The notes: a model not told the origin generated them from the letters alone. Positions 22,991 to 31,523 are shown, counted from the first letter of the stretch. The stretch is 36,862 nucleotides of DNA from Clostridia bacterium (GCA_017532045.1 JAFXJW010000152.1:1-36862), one strand, 5' to 3'. Numbers and translations are program-made.

Positions 22991-25657
22991 TCATTCCTCC
23001 AGCAGGATGGCTCGAATAGAGGCTATTTCTGCCTCTGTAACACCAATACAAAGGAGATATGCCTCAATCTGCTCTTGCAGAGTTGCCCCCTTGGGAGCGT
23101 ATCTACTCATGCCCTTGGCAAGATCTCCAATGTAGAGGATGTGCAGGAGGAACTCCTCCTTATCGCAAGCACCCATTGTGGAGAAGAAGGAGGAATAATG
23201 CTCCTTCAAAAGGGTCTCCTGATCTACGCCCAGCAGACCGAGAAGCAGGAAGGATGTGGTTCCTGTTCTGTCACGGCCAAGGGCGCAATGGAAATTGATG
23301 GGATAATTTTCAGGATAAGCAAAAGCGGAGATGGTTTGACGAACACACTCGTAATGCTCTTCCTGGAAAATATTGCTGTACCACATAATAGGAATCAGCA
23401 CACGTCTGACACGGTTTGAAGGGAAGGCGGCTTTACCCAATCCACGCAGATCCAACTCGGTCTTAAGACCCAGAGTGTTCATCATATAGTCGAGCGCCTC
23501 GGCAGATGCATCATCCCAGTGAGCCGAGCGGAAAACCATGTTCTGCTTGACACGCTTTCCATCCACAGTATAGTAACCGCCCAGATCACGAACATTGGAG
23601 ACACCATCCAAAGAAAGGAATCGGGGTGTCAGCGCAGTCGTGAAGGTAAAGATCTGCGAGGTCGTTTCTCCGTCGGAGACCTGCCAGTAGTAGGTGCGGC
23701 CTACCTCCAGATTGTAAACAGAAACGTGGCATTCAGACGTCGTCAGAACAATGGGATCGGACATGTCCAGATGCTTTGACACTGTGACGGTATAGATCTT
23801 GTCAGTGTTCTCTGAGTCATCCCATGTCAGTTCTACCGGCACGGGGAGACAGTTTTCACCAAACTTGAAGGGATATTTTCCGCTTTCAATTTCCTCAACG
23901 GAGGAATTGAAGAGTGCGTAGACGTCGGGAGAAGCAAGAACGACACCGGTGTCACCGTCGTAGGGGGTCAGAAGCTGGAGGCTTCCCTCGTAGACGTTGT
24001 AGGCGAACTGAAGCGAGTCTGTGGTTACCGCTACACCTTCAAAAGCATAAACGGCTGACAGGCTTTGTTCGTTCAAGGTATAAGCGGGCATTCTTTCGGC
24101 GGTAACGGCCTCGTTATACAGCACAGTCGCGCGGACGGTAACGGAATTGACACCTTCTCCGATTATATCCAACTGAATATCAAAGGCGGAATCGTTCACC
24201 AGGCCTTTGAGCTGTTCCGTAATGTAAGCCAATTTGTCCGGTGTATCTGACGGGCAAAGGAAATCGGCATTGCTTACCGCATCAAAGGCATGGTTGATGC
24301 GATCCGTTATGGTTGCATCCAAGGGAGAATAGGTAAAGGGGATATCCAGATGGAGAACATAGTTGGAATGAGCCGTGACACCTCGCACCAAGAGACGGTA
24401 ACGCTCGCCTTCCTTCAGTTCTGAAGCGTAATCCAACCAGGCGTTGATAAACAGCGCATCGATGGACTTGTTGCTCATCTCCAGGATCTGGGGATCATGC
24501 CACACAAGCGCAGAATCACGGGGATCTCCCGATTCGGGAATGATTGCGTATTCGGCGGAGAGCATTCCCTCCTTGGCATAAATGGGGTTGGCGGTGAGAA
24601 GAACCATACCCGACGGATCAAAGGTATCCTGCCATTGACCCAGATTGTCGTGAGAAGAGCCGAAGCCTCCCGTAGAATTATCCAACCAGGACCCGGTCAA
24701 GTGAGGAATATCAATCATCTTCTCGTAGGACAAGGACGTTCCGTCGTCAAAGGTGGCGGTCACCTTATAACGAATATACCCCTTATTATTGGATCTGGTT
24801 TTGCGGAACTGGACGGCCTCGACCGTAATATCAGCCCCCATGCCGGCGGTGGAAAAGCGGTCGGCAATAATGTCCGCAATAGCTGCAACAACGTCGCCGC
24901 TACCGTAGAAATTCCCATGAAGCTCATCCACATGCAAAAGGACTTCGGGGTTTACATGAATAATGAGCTTTTTCAAGGTGCAGGTAGCCTGATTCTTATT
25001 GCGGAAATAGAGCTGGAAGGCAGTAATGTTCCCATTGTCATCTGCGAGAACAGAGGGATTATTCAAGCCAAGATCTATGGTTTTGTCCTGTTCCACCGCT
25101 CCCGCCATAGAGGGGCACTCGTTCTTGATGACGCTGGAATCGGTTTCGTTAGGTGTCAAAATACGAAGCTGACTGGCGGGCGCATTACTCGAGGTAGTAA
25201 AGACAGCTTCGATGCCTTGAACGGCATCGGCGCTGATACCGTTGACCATATCAATACGGAAGCCTGCAATACCGCTGCTGTGGTCATTAAGTAAATATCC
25301 TTCCCCGTCGGGAAGAAAACCGCAGGTGTCGCAGGAGGAGGAATCGTGGCCTTTAATGTTTAGGGCGGAGAGCCTGAAGATCCCGCTCTTACCGTTGAAT
25401 TCCAGCACAATATCTTTAGCGGTCATTTCTCCTTCCGATCTTACGGTGATGGTCTTACTGTCATCACCGGCTATCCCGGGAACATTCTGCGAAAGATCCT
25501 CATAGGTTTCCCGCTTGACTGTATCCTCCTGTGTTTCTACCTCGGTTGTATCGGAACCCGTTGTTGATTGCTCGGAGGTGGAAGAAGGAGTGCAGGCCGT
25601 CAGAAAAATTAAAATTGCCAACAGTAAGGCGGCCAAGCGTAAAAAGGTGAATTTCAT
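22991..25657 (-). CDS. Lipoprotein with C-terminal tyrosine-phosphatase domain
   Basis: This 888-residue protein is exported and lipid anchored: MKFTFLRLAALLLAILIFLTAC ends in a good lipobox (LTAC, Cys22), followed by a Ser/Thr-rich linker. Residues about 50-600 form a long region with repeated beta-sandwich-like stretches, possibly carbohydrate-binding modules. A fibronectin III-like segment (about 605-690) ends in GRTYYWQVSDGETTSQIFTF. The C-terminal domain (about 690-888) is a Y_phosphatase3-type tyrosine/dual phosphatase: GVSNVRDLGGY, then the P-loop HCALGRDRTGTT with Cys791 and Arg797. Relatives of the catalytic domain act on phosphotyrosine, phosphoinositides or other phosphoesters. AAGGAG precedes the ATG. 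It lies 65 bp after the DUF2079 gene on the same strand, probably co-transcribed. Confidence 0.85.
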   Translation of the reverse strand: MKFTFLRLAALLLAILIFLTACTPSSTSEQSTTGSDTTEVETQEDTVKRETYEDLSQNVPGIAGDDSKTITVRSEGEMTAKDIVLEFNGKSGIFRLSALNIKGHDSSSCDTCGFLPDGEGYLLNDHSSGIAGFRIDMVNGISADAVQGIEAVFTTSSNAPASQLRILTPNETDSSVIKNECPSMAGAVEQDKTIDLGLNNPSVLADDNGNITAFQLYFRNKNQATCTLKKLIIHVNPEVLLHVDELHGNFYGSGDVVAAIADIIADRFSTAGMGADITVEAVQFRKTRSNNKGYIRYKVTATFDDGTSLSYEKMIDIPHLTGSWLDNSTGGFGSSHDNLGQWQDTFDPSGMVLLTANPIYAKEGMLSAEYAIIPESGDPRDSALVWHDPQILEMSNKSIDALFINAWLDYASELKEGERYRLLVRGVTAHSNYVLHLDIPFTYSPLDATITDRINHAFDAVSNADFLCPSDTPDKLAYITEQLKGLVNDSAFDIQLDIIGEGVNSVTVRATVLYNEAVTAERMPAYTLNEQSLSAVYAFEGVAVTTDSLQFAYNVYEGSLQLLTPYDGDTGVVLASPDVYALFNSSVEEIESGKYPFKFGENCLPVPVELTWDDSENTDKIYTVTVSKHLDMSDPIVLTTSECHVSVYNLEVGRTYYWQVSDGETTSQIFTFTTALTPRFLSLDGVSNVRDLGGYYTVDGKRVKQNMVFRSAHWDDASAEALDYMMNTLGLKTELDLRGLGKAAFPSNRVRRVLIPIMWYSNIFQEEHYECVRQTISAFAYPENYPINFHCALGRDRTGTTSFLLLGLLGVDQETLLKEHYSSFFSTMGACDKEEFLLHILYIGDLAKGMSRYAPKGATLQEQIEAYLLCIGVTEAEIASIRAILLEE

Positions 25658-25722
25658 AATCGTCTCCTTGATTTTGTTATATGAGAAGGGATTGAGCAGT
25701 ATGTGTAGCGCAGAACTCGTAC

Positions 25723-27678
25723 TTATTCTACGTGAGGACTCTTAAGGATCACGTGGCCGTTGTACTCGGCCCAAACGGTGTAGCCCTTTTCTTCAAAGGC
25801 GGCACGATACTTGGCGTCTGATGCGTTGCGGATGACAACGTAATCCACGTCGTGCTCCTTCAGGTGATTTTCTTCGCCTTTGAAAACATGATAGTTGTGC
25901 TCGTAGACCTCACGGCGATCCGCAACATGAGCCAAATAGGCGCTTGGAACGCACAGAGAGGCATCCTCGGGGAGATCCTCCAGCATGGCCTCGATAGACC
26001 GATAGCGATCCTTGTTCTCCTTCCAGCTATCTACATAGCCGTTATATTTGGGAATCACAATAAAGATATACATACAACAGGAGGCCGCCGCGCCAAGAGC
26101 TAACAACCGTCTGCGAGGAATGGGCTGAATATCGGGCAGGTTGAGTATCATGGCATAGATAACGAAGGCGGTAATGCCGAAGTGATACTGGAAGTTGATG
26201 CTGTACTGGTACTTATAGGTAGTCAGAACATTCAAGAGAATGGGAGCGAGGAGCAACCAACGGGATTGCTTCTTGGTCACAAACGGAATCATGCCAACGG
26301 GCAAGAGCATTTGAAGGATATAAACCACCTTTGCCCAGGGGCTTCTTTCGATGAAAAAGGAGGTGTCCAGATTAGCCTTGTTGGTGGAGAAAAATTGGGT
26401 CAGAAGATATCCGGGATTCTTAAGGGCGGTCAAAATGGCGCCTTTCAGTCCGTCCTCTTTGTCAAAAATGAGGTTATTGAAGCGGTTGATCATGGGTCCG
26501 GCAATAGAGGGATTCGGGGTATCGCCTGCGTAATATTCCGCCCAGTAAGCCGCAGAACCTTCCAGAATGGCCAAAGCGGTATAAAAGTAGAGAATGGAGC
26601 CAAGCGCCAAAACAATACCGTGGAAGTACTTCTTTCGGGATATGATGAGGAAAACGGCAAAGAGTATGATATAAACGGCGGCGTCCTCCTTGACGGCAAG
26701 TGTCAGAAGGGCGAATACATACATCCATAGGTACTTTTCCTTCTCAAAGAAGTAGAAGACCCATAAAAGAAGGGGGAGGAGGAAGCAATTTTCATGGAGA
26801 TCGTAGAAGCATCCCATGGAAATGGCGGGGAATGCGGCGTAGATAACGGCAATGGCAACCTGAGTAAGGCTCGACAGCTTAAAATGACGGGCAAGAAGGA
26901 TGGCGGGGATCAAACCCGACGCAACCAAAAGTGCCTGACAGATCTGGAGAGTCATTGCAGATGGGAAAATTGCGTAGATAGGCAGAATGGTATAGTAGAT
27001 GGGGGAGATATGCACGGCAAAATGGGATAGAAGCACGTCTCGCTCGGAAGAGACCAGAGGAAGTCCTGTTTCCTTCATGTTGTGGAACATATTCACGAAC
27101 AGACCGAAATCGAAATTGGGGGCAGAGAATGTCATATACCGCAAGCAGGTGGTGATACCGATGACGGTGGCGCTGACAATGCCCAATGCGGCCACGATGC
27201 CAATGGCTACGCCGGAATGAAGCTTCAGTCGGTCAATGAGCAGATCGTTCTTCTGTAAAAAGTAGAACAAGAACAGAGCGTAGGCAAAAATGACGGCCAA
27301 CAGAAACAGAGTCTCGTCGGAATTCATCTTCATAGTGCCATTGCCGATTTTTACTTCCGAAATGATGTCATTCTCAAAGGTGGACAGCCAGCGGAGCACG
27401 CAGCCCGTGGCGCCCAGAAGCAGAAACCATGAATCGGTCTCGTACTCATGAAGAACGGCGGCAAGAACGGTCATACCGCAAAACAGGATGGCTACCCATA
27501 AGATCATTCCTACAATGCTCGTGTCCTGTGCAAAGGAAAGATCAAAAAAATTCCCCTCGGTGGTAAAAAGAATGACCATTGCATAAAGGAGCCACGCAGC
27601 AATGGCACGGCAAATATTTCTTTCGCCGGTTAATACAACGGAAAAACGGGGACGAATGGTGTTGCGCTTCTTTTTCAT
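25723..27678 (-). CDS. DUF2079 multi-pass membrane protein
   Basis: This 651-residue membrane protein has about 12-14 hydrophobic helices over residues 20-560 and a C-terminal soluble domain of about 90 residues (SWKENKDRYRSIEAMLEDLPEDASLCVPSAYLAHVADR...). The conserved core of DUF2079 is visible: NFDFGLFVNMFHNMKETG, HFAVHISPIYYTILPIYAIFPS and FPAISMGCFYDLHENCFLLPLLLWVFYF. The fold resembles GT-C glycosyltransferases, so lipid-linked sugar transfer is a reasonable inference but not shown. The start at 27678 follows AAGGAG at good spacing; a longer in-frame ATG at 27726 has none. A perfect consensus promoter lies upstream. The secreted phosphatase gene is next in the transcript. Confidence 0.83.
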   Translation of the reverse strand: MKKKRNTIRPRFSVVLTGERNICRAIAAWLLYAMVILFTTEGNFFDLSFAQDTSIVGMILWVAILFCGMTVLAAVLHEYETDSWFLLLGATGCVLRWLSTFENDIISEVKIGNGTMKMNSDETLFLLAVIFAYALFLFYFLQKNDLLIDRLKLHSGVAIGIVAALGIVSATVIGITTCLRYMTFSAPNFDFGLFVNMFHNMKETGLPLVSSERDVLLSHFAVHISPIYYTILPIYAIFPSAMTLQICQALLVASGLIPAILLARHFKLSSLTQVAIAVIYAAFPAISMGCFYDLHENCFLLPLLLWVFYFFEKEKYLWMYVFALLTLAVKEDAAVYIILFAVFLIISRKKYFHGIVLALGSILYFYTALAILEGSAAYWAEYYAGDTPNPSIAGPMINRFNNLIFDKEDGLKGAILTALKNPGYLLTQFFSTNKANLDTSFFIERSPWAKVVYILQMLLPVGMIPFVTKKQSRWLLLAPILLNVLTTYKYQYSINFQYHFGITAFVIYAMILNLPDIQPIPRRRLLALGAAASCCMYIFIVIPKYNGYVDSWKENKDRYRSIEAMLEDLPEDASLCVPSAYLAHVADRREVYEHNYHVFKGEENHLKEHDVDYVVIRNASDAKYRAAFEEKGYTVWAEYNGHVILKSPHVE

Positions 27679-27750
27679 GACGATCTCCTTATGCTCCAAA
27701 TGTACGATGGAAAATAAATGAATCATATAACAAACCTATCACATAGTTTC

Positions 27751-27779
27751 ATTATACAACAATTCTCTCTTTCTGTCAA
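27751..27779 (-). promoter_or_regulatory. Full-consensus sigma-A promoter of the DUF2079-phosphatase unit
   Basis: On the minus strand TTGACA (27779-27774), a 17-base spacer and TATAAT (27756-27751) match consensus at all twelve positions. The start codon is about 72 bases downstream. Confidence 0.85.
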
Positions 27780-27828
27780 GATTTTGAAATAATGTTACCA
27801 AAAGATTCACACTCAGTTTGCAATATTA

Positions 27829-27837
27829 TGTTATAAT
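27829..27837 (+). promoter_or_regulatory. Extended -10 of the two-component operon
   Basis: TGTTATAAT (27829-27837) is a perfect extended -10. No good -35 is present at 17 bases, which suggests an activator-dependent or -35-independent promoter. It is divergent from the DUF2079 promoter, with the -35 of that promoter only 50 bp away. Confidence 0.55.
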
Positions 27838-27890
27838 TTGTTTACAAAGTTAAAAAACATCTCCTGTTGAGAAAGGAAGGGATAAACACT

Positions 27891-28583
27891 ATGTTTAATA
27901 TTCTTGTTGTGGAAGATGATATCAATACAAGACGTCTGATGTGCGCCGTGCTGGAGCGTTACGGTTACCACCCGATTACTGCCACTGACGGCGTGGATGC
28001 TCTTGAGCAGATGGAAAGGAAACATGTTGATCTGGTCATTTTGGACATCATGATGCCCAAGATGGACGGATATGAATTCACCCATGTTTTACGTCAAGGC
28101 GGTAATACACTCCCCATCCTTATGGTAACCGCCAAGGAGACTCCTGCGGATAAGCACAAGGGCTTTATTATCGGCACGGACGACTATATGACAAAGCCTG
28201 TTGATGAAGAAGAAATGATCTTACGAATCGCCGCCCTTCTTCGTCGCTCCCGCATCGTAAGTGAAAGACGACTGACCGTTGGTTCCACCGTTCTGTACTA
28301 TGATTCCCTTACCGTTCGTACGGACGGAGAGTCCATAGGTGCTCCCGGGGGCATGGAGTTGCCCCAAAAGGAGTTTTTGCTTCTGTTCAAGCTTCTGTCT
28401 TATCCCAATAAGATCTTTACCCGCCGTCAGCTCATGGATGAGATCTGGGATATGGAGTCCGAGTCTGACGAGCGTACCGTCGACGTTCACGTCAGCCGCC
28501 TCCGTGACCGCTTCCGTGACAATACAGATTTTGAGATCATTACCGTCCGCGGTCTGGGCTACAAGGCGGTGTACCTGAAATGA
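27891..28583 (+). CDS. OmpR-family response regulator
   Basis: This 230-residue response regulator has a receiver domain (residues 1-118) and a winged-helix DNA-binding domain (about 130-228). The receiver shows acidic pair Asp9-Asp10, phosphorylation site Asp52 in LVILDIMMPKMDGYEF, the conserved threonine in LMVTAKET and lysine in MTKPVDEEEM. The output domain has LPQKEFLLLFKLLSYPNKIFTRRQLMDEIW and DERTVDVHVSRLRDRF, followed by the wing VRGLGYKAV. GAAAGGAAGGG precedes the ATG at 27891; the upstream in-frame start was rejected because it overlaps this site. Its last codons overlap the kinase gene (ATGA). Target genes are unknown. Confidence 0.94.
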   Translation: MFNILVVEDDINTRRLMCAVLERYGYHPITATDGVDALEQMERKHVDLVILDIMMPKMDGYEFTHVLRQGGNTLPILMVTAKETPADKHKGFIIGTDDYMTKPVDEEEMILRIAALLRRSRIVSERRLTVGSTVLYYDSLTVRTDGESIGAPGGMELPQKEFLLLFKLLSYPNKIFTRRQLMDEIWDMESESDERTVDVHVSRLRDRFRDNTDFEIITVRGLGYKAVYLK

Positions 28584-29698
28584 AGGATCCGAAATCGTCT
28601 CCCAAGCTTCGCACAAGACACCGTAAGCTGCGCGGAAAGCTGAGCATCAAGTCGTTCCGTGTTGAGCTGACCATGATCATTTTCATTCTCATGCTCCTCA
28701 CCTCTATTTTTACGATATCTCTCTATGCCCTGCTCCTGCTTCTCTTCCCTTCTTTGAAGGACTTTAATTCCATGGTCACTCTGATATCCTCCCTTGTGGC
28801 CTGTACCATGATCGGCACGGCTGCGGCGGCGTTTTTTACCAAGTGGGTGCTTCTTCCCCTGAATGAAATGATCCACGCCACCAAACGTATCTCCAAGGGA
28901 GATTTCAAGGTTCACATTCAAGAGACCTTTCACGAGCGTTCGGATTTCGGTATCCTCCAGCGCTCCTTCAATCACATGGCCTCCGAGCTGGACGGCATCG
29001 AAATGTTCCGCAACGATTTCATCAACAATTTTTCCCATGAATTCAAGACCCCCATCGTTTCGATCCAGGGATTCGCTCATCAGCTTAAGGCCGGAGGCCT
29101 TACCCCCGCGGAGGAGAAGGAATACATTCGCATCATCGCCGACGAGTCTGATCGACTGGCTAAGATGGCTACCAACATTCTACTTCTTTCCAAGCTGGAG
29201 AATCAGGCCATCGTTACCGATAAAACCGAATTCTGGCTGGACGAGCAGCTGCGCACCTGTTTGGTGCTTTTGGAAAAGCAATGGAGCGCCAAGGACATTG
29301 AACTGAATCTGGAGTTGAGTGAAGTAAAATACTATTTCAATGAGAACATGCTGGCTCACGTATGGCTCAATCTGTTTGGGAACGCCATCAAGTTCACGCC
29401 TAAGGGCGGCTCTATCTCCTGCTCGCTGTATGCCGACAACAAAACGGTTACGGTCTCCATTTGGGATACAGGTATCGGCATGAGCGAAGACACCAAGCGA
29501 CACATTTTCGATAAGTTCTATCAAGGCGATACCTCCCACACAGGCGACGGCAACGGCATTGGCCTCAATATTGTCAGCCGAATCCTTTTCCTCTGCGGAG
29601 GGAGTGTTTCGGTAGATAGTGAGGTCGGCAAAGGAAGTGTCTTTACCGTTACGCTCCCCGTAACCATCCAAGAAGTAAAAAACAGGACAGAGAACTGA
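28580..29698 (+). CDS. Histidine kinase with short extracytoplasmic loop
   Basis: This 372-residue sensor kinase has two transmembrane helices (about residues 31-56 and 66-89) separated by only about ten residues. A HAMP linker (about 90-140, LPLNEMIHATKRISKGDF), the dimerisation domain with NNFSHEFKTPI (phospho-accepting His153) and a HATPase domain follow. The ATPase boxes are HVWLNLFGNAIKFTP (N), IWDTGIGMSED (G1) and TGDGNGIGLNIV (G2). A lysine/arginine-rich N-terminal tail of about 30 residues precedes the first helix. The tiny outer loop leaves no room for a ligand-binding domain, as in intramembrane-sensing kinases that respond to envelope stress or partner membrane proteins. It is translationally coupled to the regulator and followed 33 bp later by a VTT protein. 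Confidence 0.93.
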   Translation: MKDPKSSPKLRTRHRKLRGKLSIKSFRVELTMIIFILMLLTSIFTISLYALLLLLFPSLKDFNSMVTLISSLVACTMIGTAAAAFFTKWVLLPLNEMIHATKRISKGDFKVHIQETFHERSDFGILQRSFNHMASELDGIEMFRNDFINNFSHEFKTPIVSIQGFAHQLKAGGLTPAEEKEYIRIIADESDRLAKMATNILLLSKLENQAIVTDKTEFWLDEQLRTCLVLLEKQWSAKDIELNLELSEVKYYFNENMLAHVWLNLFGNAIKFTPKGGSISCSLYADNKTVTVSIWDTGIGMSEDTKRHIFDKFYQGDTSHTGDGNGIGLNIVSRILFLCGGSVSVDSEVGKGSVFTVTLPVTIQEVKNRTEN

Positions 29699-29731
29699 TT
29701 CTCGTCAAACCGAAAGGAAAACCACGCACCT

Positions 29732-30487
29732 ATGAGTGATCGCAAAGCAAGCAAGGCTCCCATGAAGAAGGCCAAGGCTTCCCTTATGCTCAGCATTGTC
29801 TCCGCCGTGTTTTTGGCGCTGACCGTGCTGGGCTTATGGCTCATGCGCCAGTATCTGTCTGACCCCGAGGCGGTGCGCGCGCGCATCGGCGAGCATTACG
29901 TGTTAGGGGCGATCGCTTTGATCATCATATCTGCTGTTCAAGTGGTGTTAGCTCTCGTTCCCAGCGAGGTCGTGGAGATTGCGGCTGGGTATGTTTTCGG
30001 GAGCTGGACGGGGGCGCTACTGTGCCTTGTGGGTATTGTGCTTGGTAGCTGTTCTACGATCCTGCTGGTTCGAAAATATGGCTCAAAATTTGTATACGCC
30101 TTCTACCCCAAGGAGAAGATTGATTCCCTTCCTATTATCAACGATCCACCAAAGCGCAACCTTTTGACTTTCATCCTTTTCGTTATTCCCGGCACGCCCA
30201 AGGATCTGTTCACATACGCCATAGGGCTTACGAGCATGAGTATCCCTCTCTATATTGCCCTGACCTCGGTGGCACGTTTCCCCTCCGTCATCCTGTCCAC
30301 TGTAAGCGGGAGTGCGGCCGGAGAGGAAAATTACACCAAGGCAATCATTTTTGCCGTCATCACGGCCGCCGTCAGCGGCATCGGGCTTTTGTTGTATCGT
30401 ATCCTCACCAGACGAATCCGACAACAGAGACCTGATGAAGAAGGCTCTGTTGCAAAATCCCGAAAAAATCTTCGAAAAAAGTTTTAA
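29732..30487 (+). CDS. VTT-domain (TVP38/DedA-like) membrane protein
   Basis: This 251-residue multi-pass membrane protein belongs to the VTT/SNARE-associated family (TVP38, DedA-like). It has about five or six hydrophobic helices. The VTT core shows the N-terminal half VVLALVPSEVVEIAAGYVFGSWTGALLCLVGIVLGSCSTILLVRKYG, with the E-x-x-x-G-x-x-F/Y-G motif, and the second half FVIPGTPKDLFTYAIGLTSMSIPLYIALTSVARFPSVI. Members are linked to lipid scrambling or flipping and membrane homeostasis in bacteria. AAAGGA lies upstream of the ATG. It ends the two-component operon, and the tRNA-Glu promoter starts 8 bp after its stop codon. Confidence 0.86.
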   Translation: MSDRKASKAPMKKAKASLMLSIVSAVFLALTVLGLWLMRQYLSDPEAVRARIGEHYVLGAIALIIISAVQVVLALVPSEVVEIAAGYVFGSWTGALLCLVGIVLGSCSTILLVRKYGSKFVYAFYPKEKIDSLPIINDPPKRNLLTFILFVIPGTPKDLFTYAIGLTSMSIPLYIALTSVARFPSVILSTVSGSAAGEENYTKAIIFAVITAAVSGIGLLLYRILTRRIRQQRPDEEGSVAKSRKNLRKKF

Positions 30488-30494
30488 AAAGCTA

Positions 30495-30523
30495 TTGACA
30501 AACCCGCAAATCTATGCTATAAT
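30495..30523 (+). promoter_or_regulatory. Consensus sigma-A promoter of tRNA-Glu
   Basis: TTGACA (30495-30500), a 17-base spacer and TATAAT (30518-30523) match consensus at all positions. The tRNA starts 19 bases downstream of the -10, as expected for a strong stable-RNA promoter. Confidence 0.85.
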
Positions 30524-30542
30524 GGGCAAGTCGTCAAGATAC

Positions 30543-30617
30543 GGCCCATTGGTCAAGCGGTTAAGACGCTAGCCTCTCACGCTGGAAACTCGGGTTCGAT
30601 TCCCGGATGGGTCACCA
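30543..30617 (+). tRNA. tRNA-Glu (anticodon CTC)
   Basis: A 75-base tRNA folds completely. The acceptor stem GGCCCAT pairs with ATGGGTC (one G.U), followed by discriminator A and encoded CCA at 30615-30617. The anticodon arm CTAGC/GCTGG (one G.U) holds the loop CTCTCAC with anticodon CTC, which reads GAG glutamate. The T-arm contains GGGTTCGATTCCC. It has a consensus promoter, and its CCA end overlaps the start of a terminator stem. Confidence 0.96.
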
Positions 30618-30659
30618 AAAACAGAAAAGGCACTGCAACGCAGTGCCTTTTCTGTTTTT
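30617..30659 (+). terminator. Strong terminator after tRNA-Glu
   Basis: Two perfect 20-bp arms (30617-30636 and 30640-30659) enclose a 3-base AAC loop. The core is AAAAGGCACTGC/GCAGTGCCTTTT, and the second arm ends in a T-run. The first arm begins at the last base of the tRNA CCA. Confidence 0.9.
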
Positions 30660-30674
30660 GACGATTCACAAGAC

Positions 30675-30884
30675 GAATCTGAACCCCGTCAAGCCCTTTG
30701 GTGGCTTTGCATAGCGAGCGGAGGATTTTCAAGTCCAAGAAAAACACCGCCGCGAGCAGGGGTTCAGATTCCCGGATGGCAGACGCATCCTCTTTTTTCA
30801 CCCCCCACCGTGGCAAAGCATGCGCAGGATTGCAAGAGAGACAGATCCACACGAGCGCATGCAGGGGTTCAGATTCCCGGATGG
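30675..30884 (+). repeat. tRNA-3'-end-like direct repeats and inverted copy
   Basis: GGGGTTCAGATTCCCGGATG occurs twice within longer 24-base identical units at 30756-30779 and 30861-30884. Both resemble the T-arm and 3' acceptor region of the adjacent tRNA-Glu (GGGTTCGATTCCCGGATGG at 30592-30610), with one extra A. The sequences before the two copies (from about 30702 and 30811) are also related but diverged, giving two units about 105 bp apart. An inverted 13-base copy (GAATCTGAACCCC) is at 30675-30687. An open frame across the region encodes RGSDSRM twice, but it is judged non-coding because it lacks a ribosome binding site and follows the repeat. The rest of 30660-30909 holds nothing else recognised. 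Confidence 0.6.
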
Positions 30885-30909
30885 AGTTCCATCCAATGCT
30901 TTACATACC

Positions 30910-30946
30910 AAAAACTCCGTATTCTTCATAGAACACGGAGTTTTTT
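30910..30946 (-). terminator. Terminator of the ECF-kinase operon
   Basis: AAAAACTCCGT and ACGGAGTTTTT form the main stem, with a further TTC/GAA pairing inside. A-runs and T-runs on both sides make it functional for the minus-strand kinase gene, whose stop codon lies 11 bp away at 30957. Confidence 0.75.
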
Positions 30947-30956
30947 ATCTGTGGGA

Positions 30957-31523
30957 TCATTCGCCCCTGAGGACATGACAATGGGATGCCACATCGAAGG
31001 CCTTGAAGTAAGCCTCCTCCATGGGAATCCACTTTGCCTTGAACACGGCCAGCTTTGCTTCCCCTTCCCGCAAAAACAGACGTTCTTCCTGCTCCTTGCG
31101 GCTGATCGAGGTATATAGGCAAAGATCGTAGGCATCACGCAGATCGGGATGACAGGAGTAGGAGCCTTCGATCAAAACAACGGGGGATTTCTTAATGATA
31201 ATCGTCTCTCCGAGAGACATGGTGGAGCATACGAAGGGGCGGTATGCACACTCATTCTTCTCCTGCAACGGGGTGAGAACCTCCGCTTTGAATCGCTCTC
31301 GGTCAACATTCCCTCCCAGCTCTGCCAGTCGGTCGGGCGTCCGCTGCTCGGGACGCAGAAAGAAATGATCCATGTGTACGACGGGACAGGAAAGTCGGTC
31401 AGACAGAGCCTCTGCGAGAGTCGTTTTTCCGGATGCGCACGGGCCGTCAATGGCGACGAGAATACGATCCTTCCCTGCTAATACCGCTTCAATAAGTCTT
31501 AATGCTTCTTCTATACGGCTCAC
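30957..31523 (-). CDS. Uridine kinase-like P-loop NTPase
   Basis: This 188-residue P-loop kinase resembles the uridine kinase/phosphoribulokinase group. Walker A is GPCASGKTT (about residues 26-34). The following VVHMDHFFLRPEQR corresponds to the D-x-F/Y-x substrate segment, and VVLIEGSYSCHP carries the Walker B-like strand and the conserved EG-x-Y. A later RLFLREGEAK is a plausible lid. The start is GTG at 31523, backed by AAGGAGG 7 bases upstream inside the end of the ECF gene. The two genes overlap by 4 bp (GTGA). A kinase coupled to an ECF transporter suggests phosphorylation of an imported nucleoside- or vitamin-like substrate. The actual substrate is unknown. Confidence 0.8.
   Translation of the reverse strand: MSRIEEALRLIEAVLAGKDRILVAIDGPCASGKTTLAEALSDRLSCPVVHMDHFFLRPEQRTPDRLAELGGNVDRERFKAEVLTPLQEKNECAYRPFVCSTMSLGETIIIKKSPVVLIEGSYSCHPDLRDAYDLCLYTSISRKEQEERLFLREGEAKLAVFKAKWIPMEEAYFKAFDVASHCHVLRGE

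Noticed and set aside
30698..30931. Open frame with repeated RGSDSRM downstream of tRNA-Glu
   Set aside because: The peptide repeat is just the translation of the tRNA-like DNA repeat. There is no ribosome binding site, and this looks like the spurious short frames often predicted beside tRNA genes.
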